A DNA stretch of 64,000 bases, taken from positions 1 through 64,000 of the forward strand of contig NZ_PEIG01000022.1 of NCBI RefSeq assembly GCF_002749975.1, read 5' to 3'. Below, in pieces: positions 29,275 to 39,228 of the stretch (position 1 is the first letter of the stretch; every line of letters starts with the position of its first letter). The notes under the pieces are model-generated. The model did no database searches. It had not been told where the DNA came from and was given only the letters and a program-made list of their open reading frames with translations. The DNA is from Gloeocapsopsis sp. IPPAS B-1203. GTDB taxonomy: Bacteria > Cyanobacteriota > Cyanobacteriia > Cyanobacteriales > Chroococcidiopsidaceae. Made by a program: the position numbers and the translations under genes.

Positions 29275-29575
29275 TATTTTGATCGCAGGGCGCGAGAGTA
29301 GGAGTGAGTGGCTGCTTTGGATACTTGATCGCTGCTCTTACAAGCTCTAGTGCCCACAATATCTAAGGTTTGTATTGAAAAACAAACGGTATGAGGCAAG
29401 TGAAGTTCACTTTGTTTTAGTATAGCTATTGCAATTTACTAACAAAACTGGTAATGTTTACCATATAATGAGGCTTTAAAAGAAAATAAAATTAAAGCTT
29501 AATGACCCAGTATAAAAATATAGTACTAAGTTGTAAAAGCAATGTCGAGAGCTTAGTAAAAACTCAACATTCTTT
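29275..29575. other. 300-bp divergent intergenic region
   Basis: AT-rich, between a minus-strand and a plus-strand gene, so it should hold both promoters. No specific site was recognised. Confidence 0.4.
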
Positions 29576-30049
29576 GTGCAAACAGAATCAGCACCGCTTA
29601 TGAGCCAAATTGCAATTAAAACTGCGAGTCCGCAAGAATGGCAGTACATACAAGAAATCCGGCGTGCGGTCTTTCAAGAAGAACAAGGAGTCGATCCGGC
29701 ATTAGAATTTGACGGTAAAGATGAAATCGCTCAACAGATTATTGCTTACATAGATACCCAGCCAGTAGGAACTGCGCGTGTGAGATATTTAGATGCGAAA
29801 ACAGCAAAAATAGAACGACTAGCAGTGTTATCAATTGCCAGAGGACAAGGAATTGGTAAGCGATTGATGCAAAAAGCGATAGAACTAGCGATAGAAAAAA
29901 AGATTCAAGAAGTTGTGATTCACGCTCAAGAATATATAAAACTACTGTATCAACAACTCGATTTTATTCAAGAGGGAGAAACATTTGATGAAGCGGGGAT
30001 TCCTCATGTAAAAATGAGGAAAAAATTAACGAACAACGAGTGTGATTAG
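29576..30049 (+). CDS. GNAT-family N-acetyltransferase
   Basis: A 157-residue protein with the GNAT acetyl-CoA motif A (ERLAVLSIARGQGIGKRLM) and a C-terminal ElaA/YjcF-like pattern (VVIHAQEYIKLLYQQLDFI ... FDEAGIPHVKM). Substrate unknown. The frame begins with GTG at 29576. The ATG at 29600 (MSQIAIKTAS) is equally plausible; neither has a clear ribosome-binding site. Its end overlaps the next gene by 8 bp, so the two are cotranscribed. Confidence 0.82.
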   Translation: MQTESAPLMSQIAIKTASPQEWQYIQEIRRAVFQEEQGVDPALEFDGKDEIAQQIIAYIDTQPVGTARVRYLDAKTAKIERLAVLSIARGQGIGKRLMQKAIELAIEKKIQEVVIHAQEYIKLLYQQLDFIQEGETFDEAGIPHVKMRKKLTNNECD

Positions 30050-32522
30050 GCTCAAACACAATCAAGCGCGAGGGCTGCTGATTCTAGCACTGATCTGGCT
30101 TGCAGGTGCGGTAAGCGATCGCATTTGGCTGAATATAGATAACTCAGTTCCCGCTTGGGATCAAGCTGATTACCTCAACGGTTCTTTAAATTACTGGCAA
30201 GCTTTACAGCAGATACAGTGGTTTAGTCGTGAATGGTGGACAGATTTCTGGCATCTTTCTTCAAAGATACCGCCTGGAATATACACAGTTGCTGCGATCG
30301 TACAGCAAATTTTTGGTCGGGGAATAGAGCAAGCTACACTTATTCATTTAATATTTAGTGCGATTCTCCTCACTTCTGTTTATGGATTAGGTGTACAACT
30401 ATTCAATAGAGAAATAGGCTTATGGGCAGCAGCATTGTGTCAATTGTTTCCTAGTCTTTACCGCTACAGACTAGAATTTGTCTTAGATTATCCCTTGACT
30501 GCTGTAGTCACACTCTCTTTTTTGTGTTTAACACTTTGGACTTTTAGTGCAAGCTTAATAGCACCGGTAAAATCTCGCTTATCTCCTAGCAAACAATGGT
30601 TGTGGGCTGCGGCTTTTGGGATTTCCTTCGGGCTAGCGATCTTAGTCAAACAAACCGCGTTGTTTTTTCTATTCGTTCCAGTACTCTGGGTAGGCATTGC
30701 CACATTGTATCGACGACAATGGCAGCGTTTATTACAGTTAATCGCAAGTCTACTGCTATCAGTAGTGATATTCTATCCTTGGTATCGCACCAATTGGTTA
30801 ACTGTCTTAACAAGTGGTAAACGCGCAACAATAGATTCTGCAATTGCTGAAGGCGATCCACCTTTAAATACTCTTGCAGCTTGGACTTATTACTGGGAAA
30901 TTCTGCCTTATCAAGTTTCTTGGTTATTACTTTTAGTACCAATCATCGGAATCCTTCTTTATTGGAAGCGCAAGGAAAAATATCATACCTCATTAGCTTG
31001 GTTAGCCATATTTTGGCTAGGTGCTTATTTTTTATGTTCATTAAATATCAATAAAGATGAACGTTATGTTTTGCCTTACTTACCCGTTGTTGGCTTATTT
31101 TTAGCTTATGGTTTAACATCCTGGCGCGGACGTTGGGGAAATCGTGTTCGTTGGGGTAGTGTCACTTTGGCAGTACTACTGATGTTTCTCAATCTGTTTC
31201 CCCTAGGAGGTATAGGTCAAAGTATGACACAAGTGTTGAGTCCTAAAGCAGAACACTATGCTTTGGTTGGTTCTCGTTTACCGCATGCAGAAGTGATCGA
31301 AGAAATCATTCAACAAGCACCTTATTTACGCTCTACCTTAGGAGTTTTACCATCTACTCCACAGATCAATCAACACAACTTTAATTACTATGGGGCATTA
31401 CGAGACTTTCAAGTTTATGGGCGACAAGTTGGAACGCGATCGCAGCAAATAGCACAAGATGCACGATCGCTTGATTGGTTCTTAACAAAAACTGGCGATC
31501 AAGGTTCAGTTCCCGCAGCCCAAGCAGAAATGGTGCAAACGATTGAGCGATCGCCTGATTTTAAAATTCACAAAAGTTGGGCATTACCTGACGGTAGCAC
31601 ATTAAATCTATATCGCGATCGCACTCCGGAGGTTGAAGTGACTTCAGTGCAAACGCCATTAGCAAATGTGAAACTCTTGCAAGTTACAGTACCTCAACAA
31701 ATACAGCCTGGGATACCTGCGCCTGTCACCTATCAATGGATTGGTTCGTGGGATGAGTTGCAGTCTGGTTTAGTATTACTTGATTGGGATCAGGATACCA
31801 ATTTAAAATCTCAATGGATACACGATCATGCAGTCGGAATGGGAAATCTGCATTCAGTCGTTCAAACTCATCAAGGCACATTTCAAGTAATTGAACGGAT
31901 GGCAATGCTACCACCGGCAAATCTCCCCACAGGAACTTATACATTAAAAGCAACTTACTTGAACCGTAATACAGGCGAAACTTATCCAATTGCTGTCCCG
32001 CTGGTGACTGTAAATATTGAACCAAATGCTGAACCTGTTGCAGCACCTGAACTCGATTTATTAACACAGTTGCGGATTTTAGCTGCTACTTTACCCCAAG
32101 GACCAACAGCACTAGAATGGGTTTTTGAAGAAATTGCCCGCATTAATCAATACGATCCAACGCAAGATTATTTAATGCAAACTCAACAAGCCTTAACCTA
32201 TCGCCTACAGCAGGAATCACAAAATTTAGAGTGGGCGTATACTTTGGCTTTATCTAGAGTATTGAAACAACAAGTCAAAGAAGCGATCGCAGCTTTAGAA
32301 AAAGTCACTCAACTCGACGCTCAAAACCCTTATGCTTATGCCTATCTTGCTTTTGTCCATCTTTATAATTGGCACGGCGCACCTGCAGCAGCTGCCCTTA
32401 AAAATGCCCGTACACTCAACTCTAATATTCCAGAAATTCAAGTTCTCAGCAGTGTTGCTGCATTGTTACAAGGCAATCTTATAGACGCATGGCACTATTT
32501 TACAACCTGGCAGAACACGTAA
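30042..32522 (+). CDS. GT39-like membrane glycosyltransferase with C-terminal TPR region
   Basis: An 826-residue protein. The N-terminal ~430 residues carry about ten hydrophobic helices with the first-loop acidic motif VPAWDQADYL, typical of GT-C (GT39/ArnT/PMT-like) glycosyltransferases that use polyprenyl-linked sugars. A ~250-residue extracytoplasmic beta-rich region follows. The C-terminal ~130 residues contain TPR-like helices (AIAALEKVTQLDAQNPYAYA, AALKNARTLN). The acceptor is unknown. The GTG start at 30042 overlaps the GNAT gene by 8 bp. Confidence 0.78.
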   Translation: MIRLKHNQARGLLILALIWLAGAVSDRIWLNIDNSVPAWDQADYLNGSLNYWQALQQIQWFSREWWTDFWHLSSKIPPGIYTVAAIVQQIFGRGIEQATLIHLIFSAILLTSVYGLGVQLFNREIGLWAAALCQLFPSLYRYRLEFVLDYPLTAVVTLSFLCLTLWTFSASLIAPVKSRLSPSKQWLWAAAFGISFGLAILVKQTALFFLFVPVLWVGIATLYRRQWQRLLQLIASLLLSVVIFYPWYRTNWLTVLTSGKRATIDSAIAEGDPPLNTLAAWTYYWEILPYQVSWLLLLVPIIGILLYWKRKEKYHTSLAWLAIFWLGAYFLCSLNINKDERYVLPYLPVVGLFLAYGLTSWRGRWGNRVRWGSVTLAVLLMFLNLFPLGGIGQSMTQVLSPKAEHYALVGSRLPHAEVIEEIIQQAPYLRSTLGVLPSTPQINQHNFNYYGALRDFQVYGRQVGTRSQQIAQDARSLDWFLTKTGDQGSVPAAQAEMVQTIERSPDFKIHKSWALPDGSTLNLYRDRTPEVEVTSVQTPLANVKLLQVTVPQQIQPGIPAPVTYQWIGSWDELQSGLVLLDWDQDTNLKSQWIHDHAVGMGNLHSVVQTHQGTFQVIERMAMLPPANLPTGTYTLKATYLNRNTGETYPIAVPLVTVNIEPNAEPVAAPELDLLTQLRILAATLPQGPTALEWVFEEIARINQYDPTQDYLMQTQQALTYRLQQESQNLEWAYTLALSRVLKQQVKEAIAALEKVTQLDAQNPYAYAYLAFVHLYNWHGAPAAAALKNARTLNSNIPEIQVLSSVAALLQGNLIDAWHYFTTWQNT

Positions 32523-32562
32523 AATCTGTCATACTTTATTTTACCCTGACCTCTGACTTTTG

Positions 32563-35448
32563 CTATAAATAGCGCATCAAAAGTGATTCTAGTTGAGCAA
32601 TACCAATCGGCTTATTTAAACACTCTTGGGCACCAGCTTCAAGGAAGCGATCGCACTTTTCAGTTGTTTGTGTTATGACGACTATGGGAATTGTTTGATC
32701 GAGTTCTGCTTTAAGATGTTGTATGAGAGTTACAGTTGTAACATTTTCTGATAATTGAGGATCTAATAAAATTAGTTTTGGCTTAAATTTCTCGATCTGA
32801 GCCAAAATATTATTTGTCACTTTCAAGTACTTAACTTCATAGCCAATTGCTTTAAGGTAAGATTGAATAATGCTGCCATGATTACCATTACCACTAATCA
32901 GAATTCGTGGCGAACAATTGAATAGATGACCAGCTTGTTGATTGTAGCCATACTGCTCATCTTCTGTCGGTTGAGGGTAATCCGGTAACAACAAAGTAAA
33001 ATCACTACCCTTACCCAGCGTTGACTTTACAGTAACATTTCCACCGTGTAGATGCGCTAGTTTACGAGTTAAAGCTAAACCTAGACCGGTTCCTTCATAT
33101 TGACGATTGAAACGACTATCTAACTGCTTAAATGGTTGAAATAGTAACTTAAGATGTTCTGAAGCAATACCAATTCCTGTATCAGAAACAGTAAAAGTGA
33201 TTCCTTGAGGAACTTTTTGAACTCGAAGAGTAACTTTACCAGATGGAGTAAACTTAATTGCATTTGTTAACAGATTAAGTAACATTTGCTTAACTCGTCG
33301 TTCATCAGCAAAGCAGCAAACAGCCTGAGGATCGAGTTGACTAGTAAGTTGCAAACCTTTTTTAATTGCGCGATCGCGTACAATTGCCAAGCAAGTTTCA
33401 CATAACTCAGGTACTTGAACTAACGCTAACATCAGTTCTTCTTTGCCTGCTTCAACTTTCGAGAGGTCAAGAATATCATTAATCAATGATAGCAAGTGTT
33501 CGCCACTACTATAAATGCAGCTTACATATTCTTTTTGCTTTGCATTTAAAGAACCAAAGATTTCTTGATGTAGTAATTGTGATAAACCTAAAATAGCATT
33601 CAAAGGTGTGCGTAATTCGTGGCTCATCGTTGCTAAAAACTCACTTTTAGCTTTACTGACGTTTTCTATAGCTTCTTTACTTTTTCGCAGTTCAATTTCT
33701 ACTTGCTTGCGTTCACTAATATCACGCACTATACTCACAACTTCATCTTCGCCACAAACAACCATTCGGGCTTCATAATTGCGATTTTTTCCTTGAATGG
33801 GAAGTTGATATTCAATGAGTTGAACTGTGCAATTTGTGAGTGCTTTCTTAATACCTAACCTAATTTTCTTGCTCACACTCTCTGGCAAAAATTCTACTAA
33901 ATTTTTACCAATAAATTCATCTTCTGGTACATATAAATCAAAATTTTTTGTTCCTTTAAAATCTAGAATAATACCATCTTTTCTAATGCGAAACATTGCA
34001 TCTGGAATAGCATTTAAAAGAGCGCTATTTTTAGCTTCAGTTTTACGCAGTGCTTCTTCTGTTCGCTTACGGACAATTGCTGCCCCAATACTTCCAGATG
34101 CTGCAATTAAAATAGCTTCTTCTGATTCTTGCCATTGTCTTTGATAGCGACATTCATCGAACCCAACAAAACCCCAGAAAGAATCCTCAATAAAAATCGG
34201 TACGATGAGAATCGAAATAATATCTTGCGGTTCTAGAACTTGTCTTTCAGTTTCTGGAAAATCTTTTACCAACCCACAGACAATGTTTCCTGCACTCAGG
34301 AGTTGATACCAACGAGGTAAAAAGTTAAGATACGAAAGGTTTTGTAATTCAGGGTTATCAATCTCAGGAGTTACTGTGTTATCTGTCCATTCAAATCGCT
34401 GACTCAGTAGTGGTTCACCACTGTGAGGATCAGTATGATTCTCAAAAACATAAACTCGATTCACCTGAACTGCTTTACCTAAAGTCTCAAGTGCTTTGTA
34501 TACTGCTTGAGTAAAATCTTTTGCTGTCAGTAATTGATTCGTCGCCGCCGCAACACCTTCTAACAAGCGATCGCGTTGTGTCACAACAGATGTCACTAAT
34601 TTGCGTTCAGTAATGTCTTTTTTGATTCCTACATAGCAAACAGGTTGATTTTGCTCATCACGCACTGTAAAAGCTTTCAGTTCTATATGTATTAGCTTGC
34701 CACTTTTTGTGCGACTCAGTACTTCGCAGCAATAACGATCATTTTTAACAAGTTCTTGACAAACAGTTGAAAAAACTTGTTCGCCAAGATGAATTGCTGG
34801 TGTCTTCCCATCCAGATCTTCATCTGAGTAACCTAGTAACAACTGATGCATTGCATTTTGTTGTAAGTAATAGCCTTGAAGATCAATAATTGCGATCGCA
34901 TCATTGCAGTGAGTAACAATCTGACGAAAAGTGTTAATTTCTGCTAAAACGCTGATGCGCTGATCTGCTCTACAACAACACTCTTTCAGTGGTGAATGTA
35001 AGCTAACTTTACTTGTGCTTTGTAGCCTTTGTAAATCTTCAAAACGTTTACCTAGCCACTGCCATCTTGCATTGGCGAATTGTAGCTTCTGCAACAATAT
35101 TGTACTAGTGACCTGTTCTGCTATAAGATATTCTTGCACTCCTATACTAATAGCTTCGCAGATCAGTGCTTGATTTTGCGTATCACCAATTGCAATTAGA
35201 GGAAAACCAGCATAAATGTGGCGTACTTGATTAACAACTTTTAAGCCATAAGCATCAAGCCTGGATATCACCAGTAGAATCACAGTTTCTGCTTGATATG
35301 ATACACATTGATGTAGCTTAATGTTGTCTAGACTTGCAATAGCTATTAGCTCAATCTGTGTCTGATTGAGTTGTTGCAATATTTTTTGAATTTGATGCCT
35401 ATCTGATACGTCTGCTACCAGTACAATCTTTAGCAGTTCTGCAGTCAT
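32563..35448 (-). CDS. hybrid sensor histidine kinase (pseudo-receiver-PAS-GAF-PAS-HisKA-HATPase-receiver)
   Basis: A 961-residue kinase. An N-terminal receiver-like fold (~1-130) lacks the phospho-Asp. A PAS domain (~170-285) is followed by a GAF domain (~290-465) and a second PAS (~470-585). HisKA has the phospho-His in SHELRTPLNAIL (about 608-619). HATPase_c has N, G1 and G2 boxes (LLNLLTNAIKF, VSDTGIGIA, GTGLGLALTRKL). A C-terminal receiver has an intact Asp (LILLDPQLS) and Lys (LNKP). The GAF domain has no recognisable bilin-binding CH motif. The signal sensed and the target are unknown. Confidence 0.87.
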   Translation of the reverse strand: MTAELLKIVLVADVSDRHQIQKILQQLNQTQIELIAIASLDNIKLHQCVSYQAETVILLVISRLDAYGLKVVNQVRHIYAGFPLIAIGDTQNQALICEAISIGVQEYLIAEQVTSTILLQKLQFANARWQWLGKRFEDLQRLQSTSKVSLHSPLKECCCRADQRISVLAEINTFRQIVTHCNDAIAIIDLQGYYLQQNAMHQLLLGYSDEDLDGKTPAIHLGEQVFSTVCQELVKNDRYCCEVLSRTKSGKLIHIELKAFTVRDEQNQPVCYVGIKKDITERKLVTSVVTQRDRLLEGVAAATNQLLTAKDFTQAVYKALETLGKAVQVNRVYVFENHTDPHSGEPLLSQRFEWTDNTVTPEIDNPELQNLSYLNFLPRWYQLLSAGNIVCGLVKDFPETERQVLEPQDIISILIVPIFIEDSFWGFVGFDECRYQRQWQESEEAILIAASGSIGAAIVRKRTEEALRKTEAKNSALLNAIPDAMFRIRKDGIILDFKGTKNFDLYVPEDEFIGKNLVEFLPESVSKKIRLGIKKALTNCTVQLIEYQLPIQGKNRNYEARMVVCGEDEVVSIVRDISERKQVEIELRKSKEAIENVSKAKSEFLATMSHELRTPLNAILGLSQLLHQEIFGSLNAKQKEYVSCIYSSGEHLLSLINDILDLSKVEAGKEELMLALVQVPELCETCLAIVRDRAIKKGLQLTSQLDPQAVCCFADERRVKQMLLNLLTNAIKFTPSGKVTLRVQKVPQGITFTVSDTGIGIASEHLKLLFQPFKQLDSRFNRQYEGTGLGLALTRKLAHLHGGNVTVKSTLGKGSDFTLLLPDYPQPTEDEQYGYNQQAGHLFNCSPRILISGNGNHGSIIQSYLKAIGYEVKYLKVTNNILAQIEKFKPKLILLDPQLSENVTTVTLIQHLKAELDQTIPIVVITQTTEKCDRFLEAGAQECLNKPIGIAQLESLLMRYL

Positions 35449-36106
35449 TTACTTTTCAGTTCACATCGACAATCAGAAACCAATACTAGAGAAGGCAATT
35501 TGTGTACGAGGCGATCGCACTTTTATAACTAGTATAAATAGTAATATTCTTCACTCATGGAAAATCTATTTGATAACTAACCTGAAGATATCACTTAGTT
35601 GTATAAATCAATGTGCTATGGATCACTTTGCATCAATATTTTTTTATCAGTATAATATGCGATCCTGGATAGGATATGACATTGTTTGCATCATTTCGAG
35701 TAACAAGATTGCATAGTTTTCAATTAATACATATTAAACTTCTGTAAATCATTACTAGAATATAGCGAGAGAAAGTTCGTCTATTGTTATTATCTACTTA
35801 CCTCAGGTATTTTATTGAGTAAAGTTTGTTCAGGAGGTTAAGATCATTAAATATTAGTTGTCTACAGCTTGACTCGCATTTAATAAAGTTGATCTATCTA
35901 GTTTGATTACTCGACCTCATAAATGAACTAATACTCAAGGCTGATTTTTCTAGAACAAACAACAAATTATATTAAGTGTACAGGTAAACGAGTCTTTGGC
36001 GCAGCTGAGTGTGAGATCTTAAGTGAGACTGTTTTATATCAGCAAGTAACTTTAGTCAAGAGCAAGCAATTATTTGTAGTAAAAACTAGCTGGATAAGAA
36101 AGTATC
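35449..36106. other. 660-bp divergent intergenic region
   Basis: AT-rich region between the hybrid kinase and the BtuF-like gene. I looked for a cobalamin riboswitch because of the downstream gene and saw none of its conserved elements. No other feature was recognised. Confidence 0.45.
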
Positions 36107-37033
36107 ATGAGTCATCAAAATTTAAGAATTGTCTCTCTCATACCCAGTGCAACAGAAATTGTAGCGGCGCTAGGATTAGAAAATGTCATGGTTGGGCGAT
36201 CGCATGAATGCGATTATCCGCCAGAAATAAAAGATCTTCCTGTGTGTACCGCAGCGAGGCTCAACTCAGAAGCACCCAGCAAAGAAATTCATCAAAACGT
36301 CAACCAAATTTTGCACTCAGCATTGAGCATTTACCAAGTTAAAATAGACGTCTTAGAAAAGTTAAAACCAACACACATTATTACTCAAGACCAATGCGAT
36401 GTTTGTGCTGTTAGTTTACAAGATGTTGAAGCAGCAGTAGCACAACTGACCCAAAGTCAGCCCAAGATTATTTCCCTACAGCCTAATAGTTTAGCTGACG
36501 TTTGGCACGATATCGAGCGAGTTGCTAATGCATTGGGAGTGCGATCGCTCTTTTTAATCGAAGATCTCGAAGCACGAGTGAATATTTGTCAGCAAAAGAC
36601 AGCAAGCCTTTCTTTAGAGGAACTACCTACAGTGGCTTGCATTGAGTGGACTGATCCGCTGATGACTGCTGCTAACTGGATTCCAGAACTTGTCACGCAA
36701 GCTGGGGGACAACCACTTTTTAGTGTTAGCGGACAACCATCCCCAACTCTGACTTGGGATACTCTCGTTGCAACGAATCCTGATGTGATGATCTTTATGC
36801 TATGTGGCTTTGATTTACACCGTACTCGTCAAGAAGCAATGGCATTAACTCAACACTCTGAGTGGGAAAAGTTACACGCAGTGCAACATGGAAGAGTTTA
36901 TATTACTGACGGCAACGCGTATTTCAATCGTCCTGGACCACGCCTAGCTGATTCGTTAGAGATTCTAGCAGAAATTTTGCATCCAGAGATTTTTGACTAC
37001 GGTTACAAAGGAACTGCTTGGGAACCGTTGTAG
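36107..37033 (+). CDS. BtuF-like substrate-binding-fold protein lacking a signal peptide
   Basis: A 308-residue protein of the BtuF/FepB-like type III ABC-binding fold. The N-terminal motif is VSLIPSATEIVAALG, then RSHECDYPP. A CDVCAVS stretch and the mid-domain VACIEWTDPLMTAANWIPELV follow. Close homologues are annotated cobalamin-binding. The frame starts at MSHQNLRIVSLIPSA with no signal sequence, so it is predicted to be cytosolic, unlike true BtuF. No btuC or btuD is nearby, so transport is doubtful. Confidence 0.75.
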   Translation: MSHQNLRIVSLIPSATEIVAALGLENVMVGRSHECDYPPEIKDLPVCTAARLNSEAPSKEIHQNVNQILHSALSIYQVKIDVLEKLKPTHIITQDQCDVCAVSLQDVEAAVAQLTQSQPKIISLQPNSLADVWHDIERVANALGVRSLFLIEDLEARVNICQQKTASLSLEELPTVACIEWTDPLMTAANWIPELVTQAGGQPLFSVSGQPSPTLTWDTLVATNPDVMIFMLCGFDLHRTRQEAMALTQHSEWEKLHAVQHGRVYITDGNAYFNRPGPRLADSLEILAEILHPEIFDYGYKGTAWEPL

Positions 37034-37152
37034 CTTGCATGACAAATCTTAATGAGTAGCCCCGAAGAAAGTCGGAAGACAGATTTGATGCATGCTTGCA
37101 ATTAAAAGTAATGAGTGATTAGCAACTAGCAACTTAATCATAGCCTGGTTAT

Positions 37153-37827
37153 TCAACTGGAGATGATATTACTAGTAGCTTCCATAGTCCGTTCTTCTGC
37201 TAGAGGTGGACGTAGGCATAAATAAATTAAAGGACCAAAAAGCGGGATTAGCGCTGTCATCCAATAGAGGAGAGAACTATCTAGACCTCGACGTGTCATA
37301 TCATCTCGTAGCAAAGCAGGAAACAAAAGGCACAGCAAACAAAAGTCTAAACTCATAACATGAATAAAACGACTTGTACGCCATTGATAGACATAATCTC
37401 CCCAATCTCCCTTGCTGAAGCCGTAAGCAACAAGTAAAACTGCCGCAGTCATTAATATTATTCCAGTCCAACGCGAATCTAGTAACTTCAAGAAAGCGTT
37501 TTTTTGTCCTGGAAACGTTGTACTTGGTTCGCGCAAAGCTAAGTAAGGTAACAGTGCAAAAGCACCAACCCCAAAAGAAAGCGCCGCAAATGGGAAAGCC
37601 GGAATTTTTTGCGTTCTGCCATCAAAAAATAGCAGGCAACTATAAATCATGGGCCAAACACCCATAATATAAAATAATGCAACAATTAGAGGATTGATGC
37701 CGTCGATTTCACCGATAGAAAGATTCTTAATCAGTTCAAACGTGTCAGGTTGATTCGGTGGTGCCAAAAAAAAAGCATAAATTGCTAGTCCCACCCAGGT
37801 TGTGGCAAAGCCAATTTTTCTGATCAT
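37153..37827 (-). CDS. conserved six-helix membrane protein
   Basis: A 224-residue protein with about six hydrophobic segments and the loops FFDGRTQKIPAFPFAALS and KGDWGDYVYQWRTSRFIHVMSLDF. Its pattern matches conserved membrane proteins found across cyanobacteria and in plastids, but I cannot assign a function. It begins 6 nt after the hrcA stop codon on the same strand, so the two are probably cotranscribed. Confidence 0.65.
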   Translation of the reverse strand: MIRKIGFATTWVGLAIYAFFLAPPNQPDTFELIKNLSIGEIDGINPLIVALFYIMGVWPMIYSCLLFFDGRTQKIPAFPFAALSFGVGAFALLPYLALREPSTTFPGQKNAFLKLLDSRWTGIILMTAAVLLVAYGFSKGDWGDYVYQWRTSRFIHVMSLDFCLLCLLFPALLRDDMTRRGLDSSLLYWMTALIPLFGPLIYLCLRPPLAEERTMEATSNIISS

Positions 37828-37833
37828 GGTTAA

Positions 37834-38901
37834 TTATTTTAAGGCTTCAGAGAGGTAATCAGCAGCAGCTTCGACAACAGCGATCGCTGTTTCATAATCC
37901 ATGCGAGTTGGTCCTAACACGCCTACACTACCTACAGGAACTGTTCCACGCCGATACGTTGATGAAATTAAGGTGCAAGTCCGAATCGGTTGCAGAGGAT
38001 TCTCTGAACCAATGCGCACGCTGACGCGATGCTTGCTATATTCTCCTTCAGGTTCCTCGAAAATCAAAGGCCAGAGTTGATCTTGCTCTTCTTCTAGCAA
38101 ATGAATGATGGTTTGGACTTGCTGTAGTTCGGCAAATTCTGGTTGACGCAACACTTCGGAAACGCCGCGAATCATAATTTGCGTTCCTGATACTTGGCGG
38201 CGACTGAGTTCTCCTAAGAAGCTTTTAAGAACATCGCCATAGCGCTGAAATTCGCGATCTAATTGATTCCAACTTAAAGTGGCTATTTCACAGAGCGATC
38301 GCCCCCGCAATTGAGCGTTCAAAAAGTTAGATAATATCTGTAGTTCTCGTTCAACAACTTCTGAATCAAGTGGCGTTTGCTCTTGAGTAACAGGCAGATC
38401 CATTAATGTCGAATGTGTCTCATAGGCATCGGTAACAACTATCAGCATCGCCTTGCCTGGTTCTAACTGTACTAGCTGGAGATGCCGCAGTCGCGTTGTG
38501 TTAGTTTGTGGCATTGTAATTAGCGTGATGCAGCCACTGACTGTAGAGAGAATTTGTGCTGCCCCTTGTAACAAAGCTTCGATACTCCAGTCTTCCCACT
38601 TCAGCCGCTCGTGAAAAACTTGCTCGACCTGCTTTGCTAAAATTTCTGATGGAGAGATGAGTTGGTCTACATAAATTCGGTAGCCAGAATCTGAAGGAAC
38701 TCTTCCGGCAGAAGTGTGGGGTTGGTAAAGCAATCCTGCTTTTTCTAGAACACCCATCGTGTTACGAATTGTTGCTGAGCTAACACCAAGGTTGTACTCT
38801 TCTACCAATGCTCTAGAGCCAACTGGTTCTGCAGTAGCAATGTAGTGGCGTACTGTTGCCCAAAGAATGTGCTGTTGCCGAGCATTAAGCTGCACTTGCA
38901 T
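37834..38901 (-). CDS. hrcA: heat-inducible transcription repressor HrcA
   Basis: About 355 residues. An N-terminal winged-helix DNA-binding domain ([39 protein letters not shown]) is followed by [20 protein letters not shown], a hallmark of HrcA, and the C-terminal GAF-like HrcA domain ending [12 protein letters not shown]-type. HrcA represses chaperonin genes by binding CIRCE. The frame extends to a GTG at 38916, but the ATG at 38901 ([10 protein letters not shown]) fits homologues better. A degenerate CIRCE-like inverted repeat lies about 130 bp upstream. Confidence 0.92.
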   Translation of the reverse strand: MQVQLNARQQHILWATVRHYIATAEPVGSRALVEEYNLGVSSATIRNTMGVLEKAGLLYQPHTSAGRVPSDSGYRIYVDQLISPSEILAKQVEQVFHERLKWEDWSIEALLQGAAQILSTVSGCITLITMPQTNTTRLRHLQLVQLEPGKAMLIVVTDAYETHSTLMDLPVTQEQTPLDSEVVERELQILSNFLNAQLRGRSLCEIATLSWNQLDREFQRYGDVLKSFLGELSRRQVSGTQIMIRGVSEVLRQPEFAELQQVQTIIHLLEEEQDQLWPLIFEEPEGEYSKHRVSVRIGSENPLQPIRTCTLISSTYRRGTVPVGSVGVLGPTRMDYETAIAVVEAAADYLSEALK

Positions 38902-38916
38902 AGCTGATTGAAACAC

Positions 38917-39228
38917 GAAGATATTGAGTAAGTTTAAAAAAGTTAGCGATTAGATAGTGAATTATTAATTTATTTAATATAAGATAACAAATCTCCCTAC
39001 GAGTGGAAATCAGTAACAAGATGTATTTCACTTCGTGCCTTTGAGTGCTGAAAGTCAATTTTCGAGAATTTGAACATCGGCACAGACAGTAGTGTATATG
39101 TAGTAACGCTCACTGAGTTTTGAGATTAATATCTCATTTACTCAAGTTAAACTAAAAATCGTATTCTACCTTACTTAATCCCAGTTGCAGCAGTAGCAAG
39201 CAATACTATTGCCAGCAGCGATCGCGGC
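38917..39228. other. 310-bp intergenic region upstream of hrcA
   Basis: It separates hrcA from the rhodanese gene on the same strand. AT-rich near hrcA. It contains the CIRCE-like repeat at 39025-39051; nothing else was recognised. Confidence 0.4.
39025..39051. promoter_or_regulatory. degenerate CIRCE-like inverted repeat
   Basis: ATTTCACTT-N9-GAGTGCTGA compared with the CIRCE consensus TTAGCACTC-N9-GAGTGCTAA. The right half matches 8 of 9, the left 5 of 9, and spacing is exactly 9. It lies upstream of hrcA, where autoregulation by HrcA is known in other bacteria. The left half is weak, so function is uncertain. Confidence 0.3.

Noticed and set aside
32563-35448. Hybrid kinase as a bilin-binding photoreceptor controlling the apc/isiX genes
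   Set aside because: The GAF domain shows no CH or similar bilin-attachment motif, and the gene lies 20 kb away.
35449-36106. Cobalamin riboswitch before the BtuF-like gene
   Set aside because: None of the conserved B12-box elements could be found in the leader.
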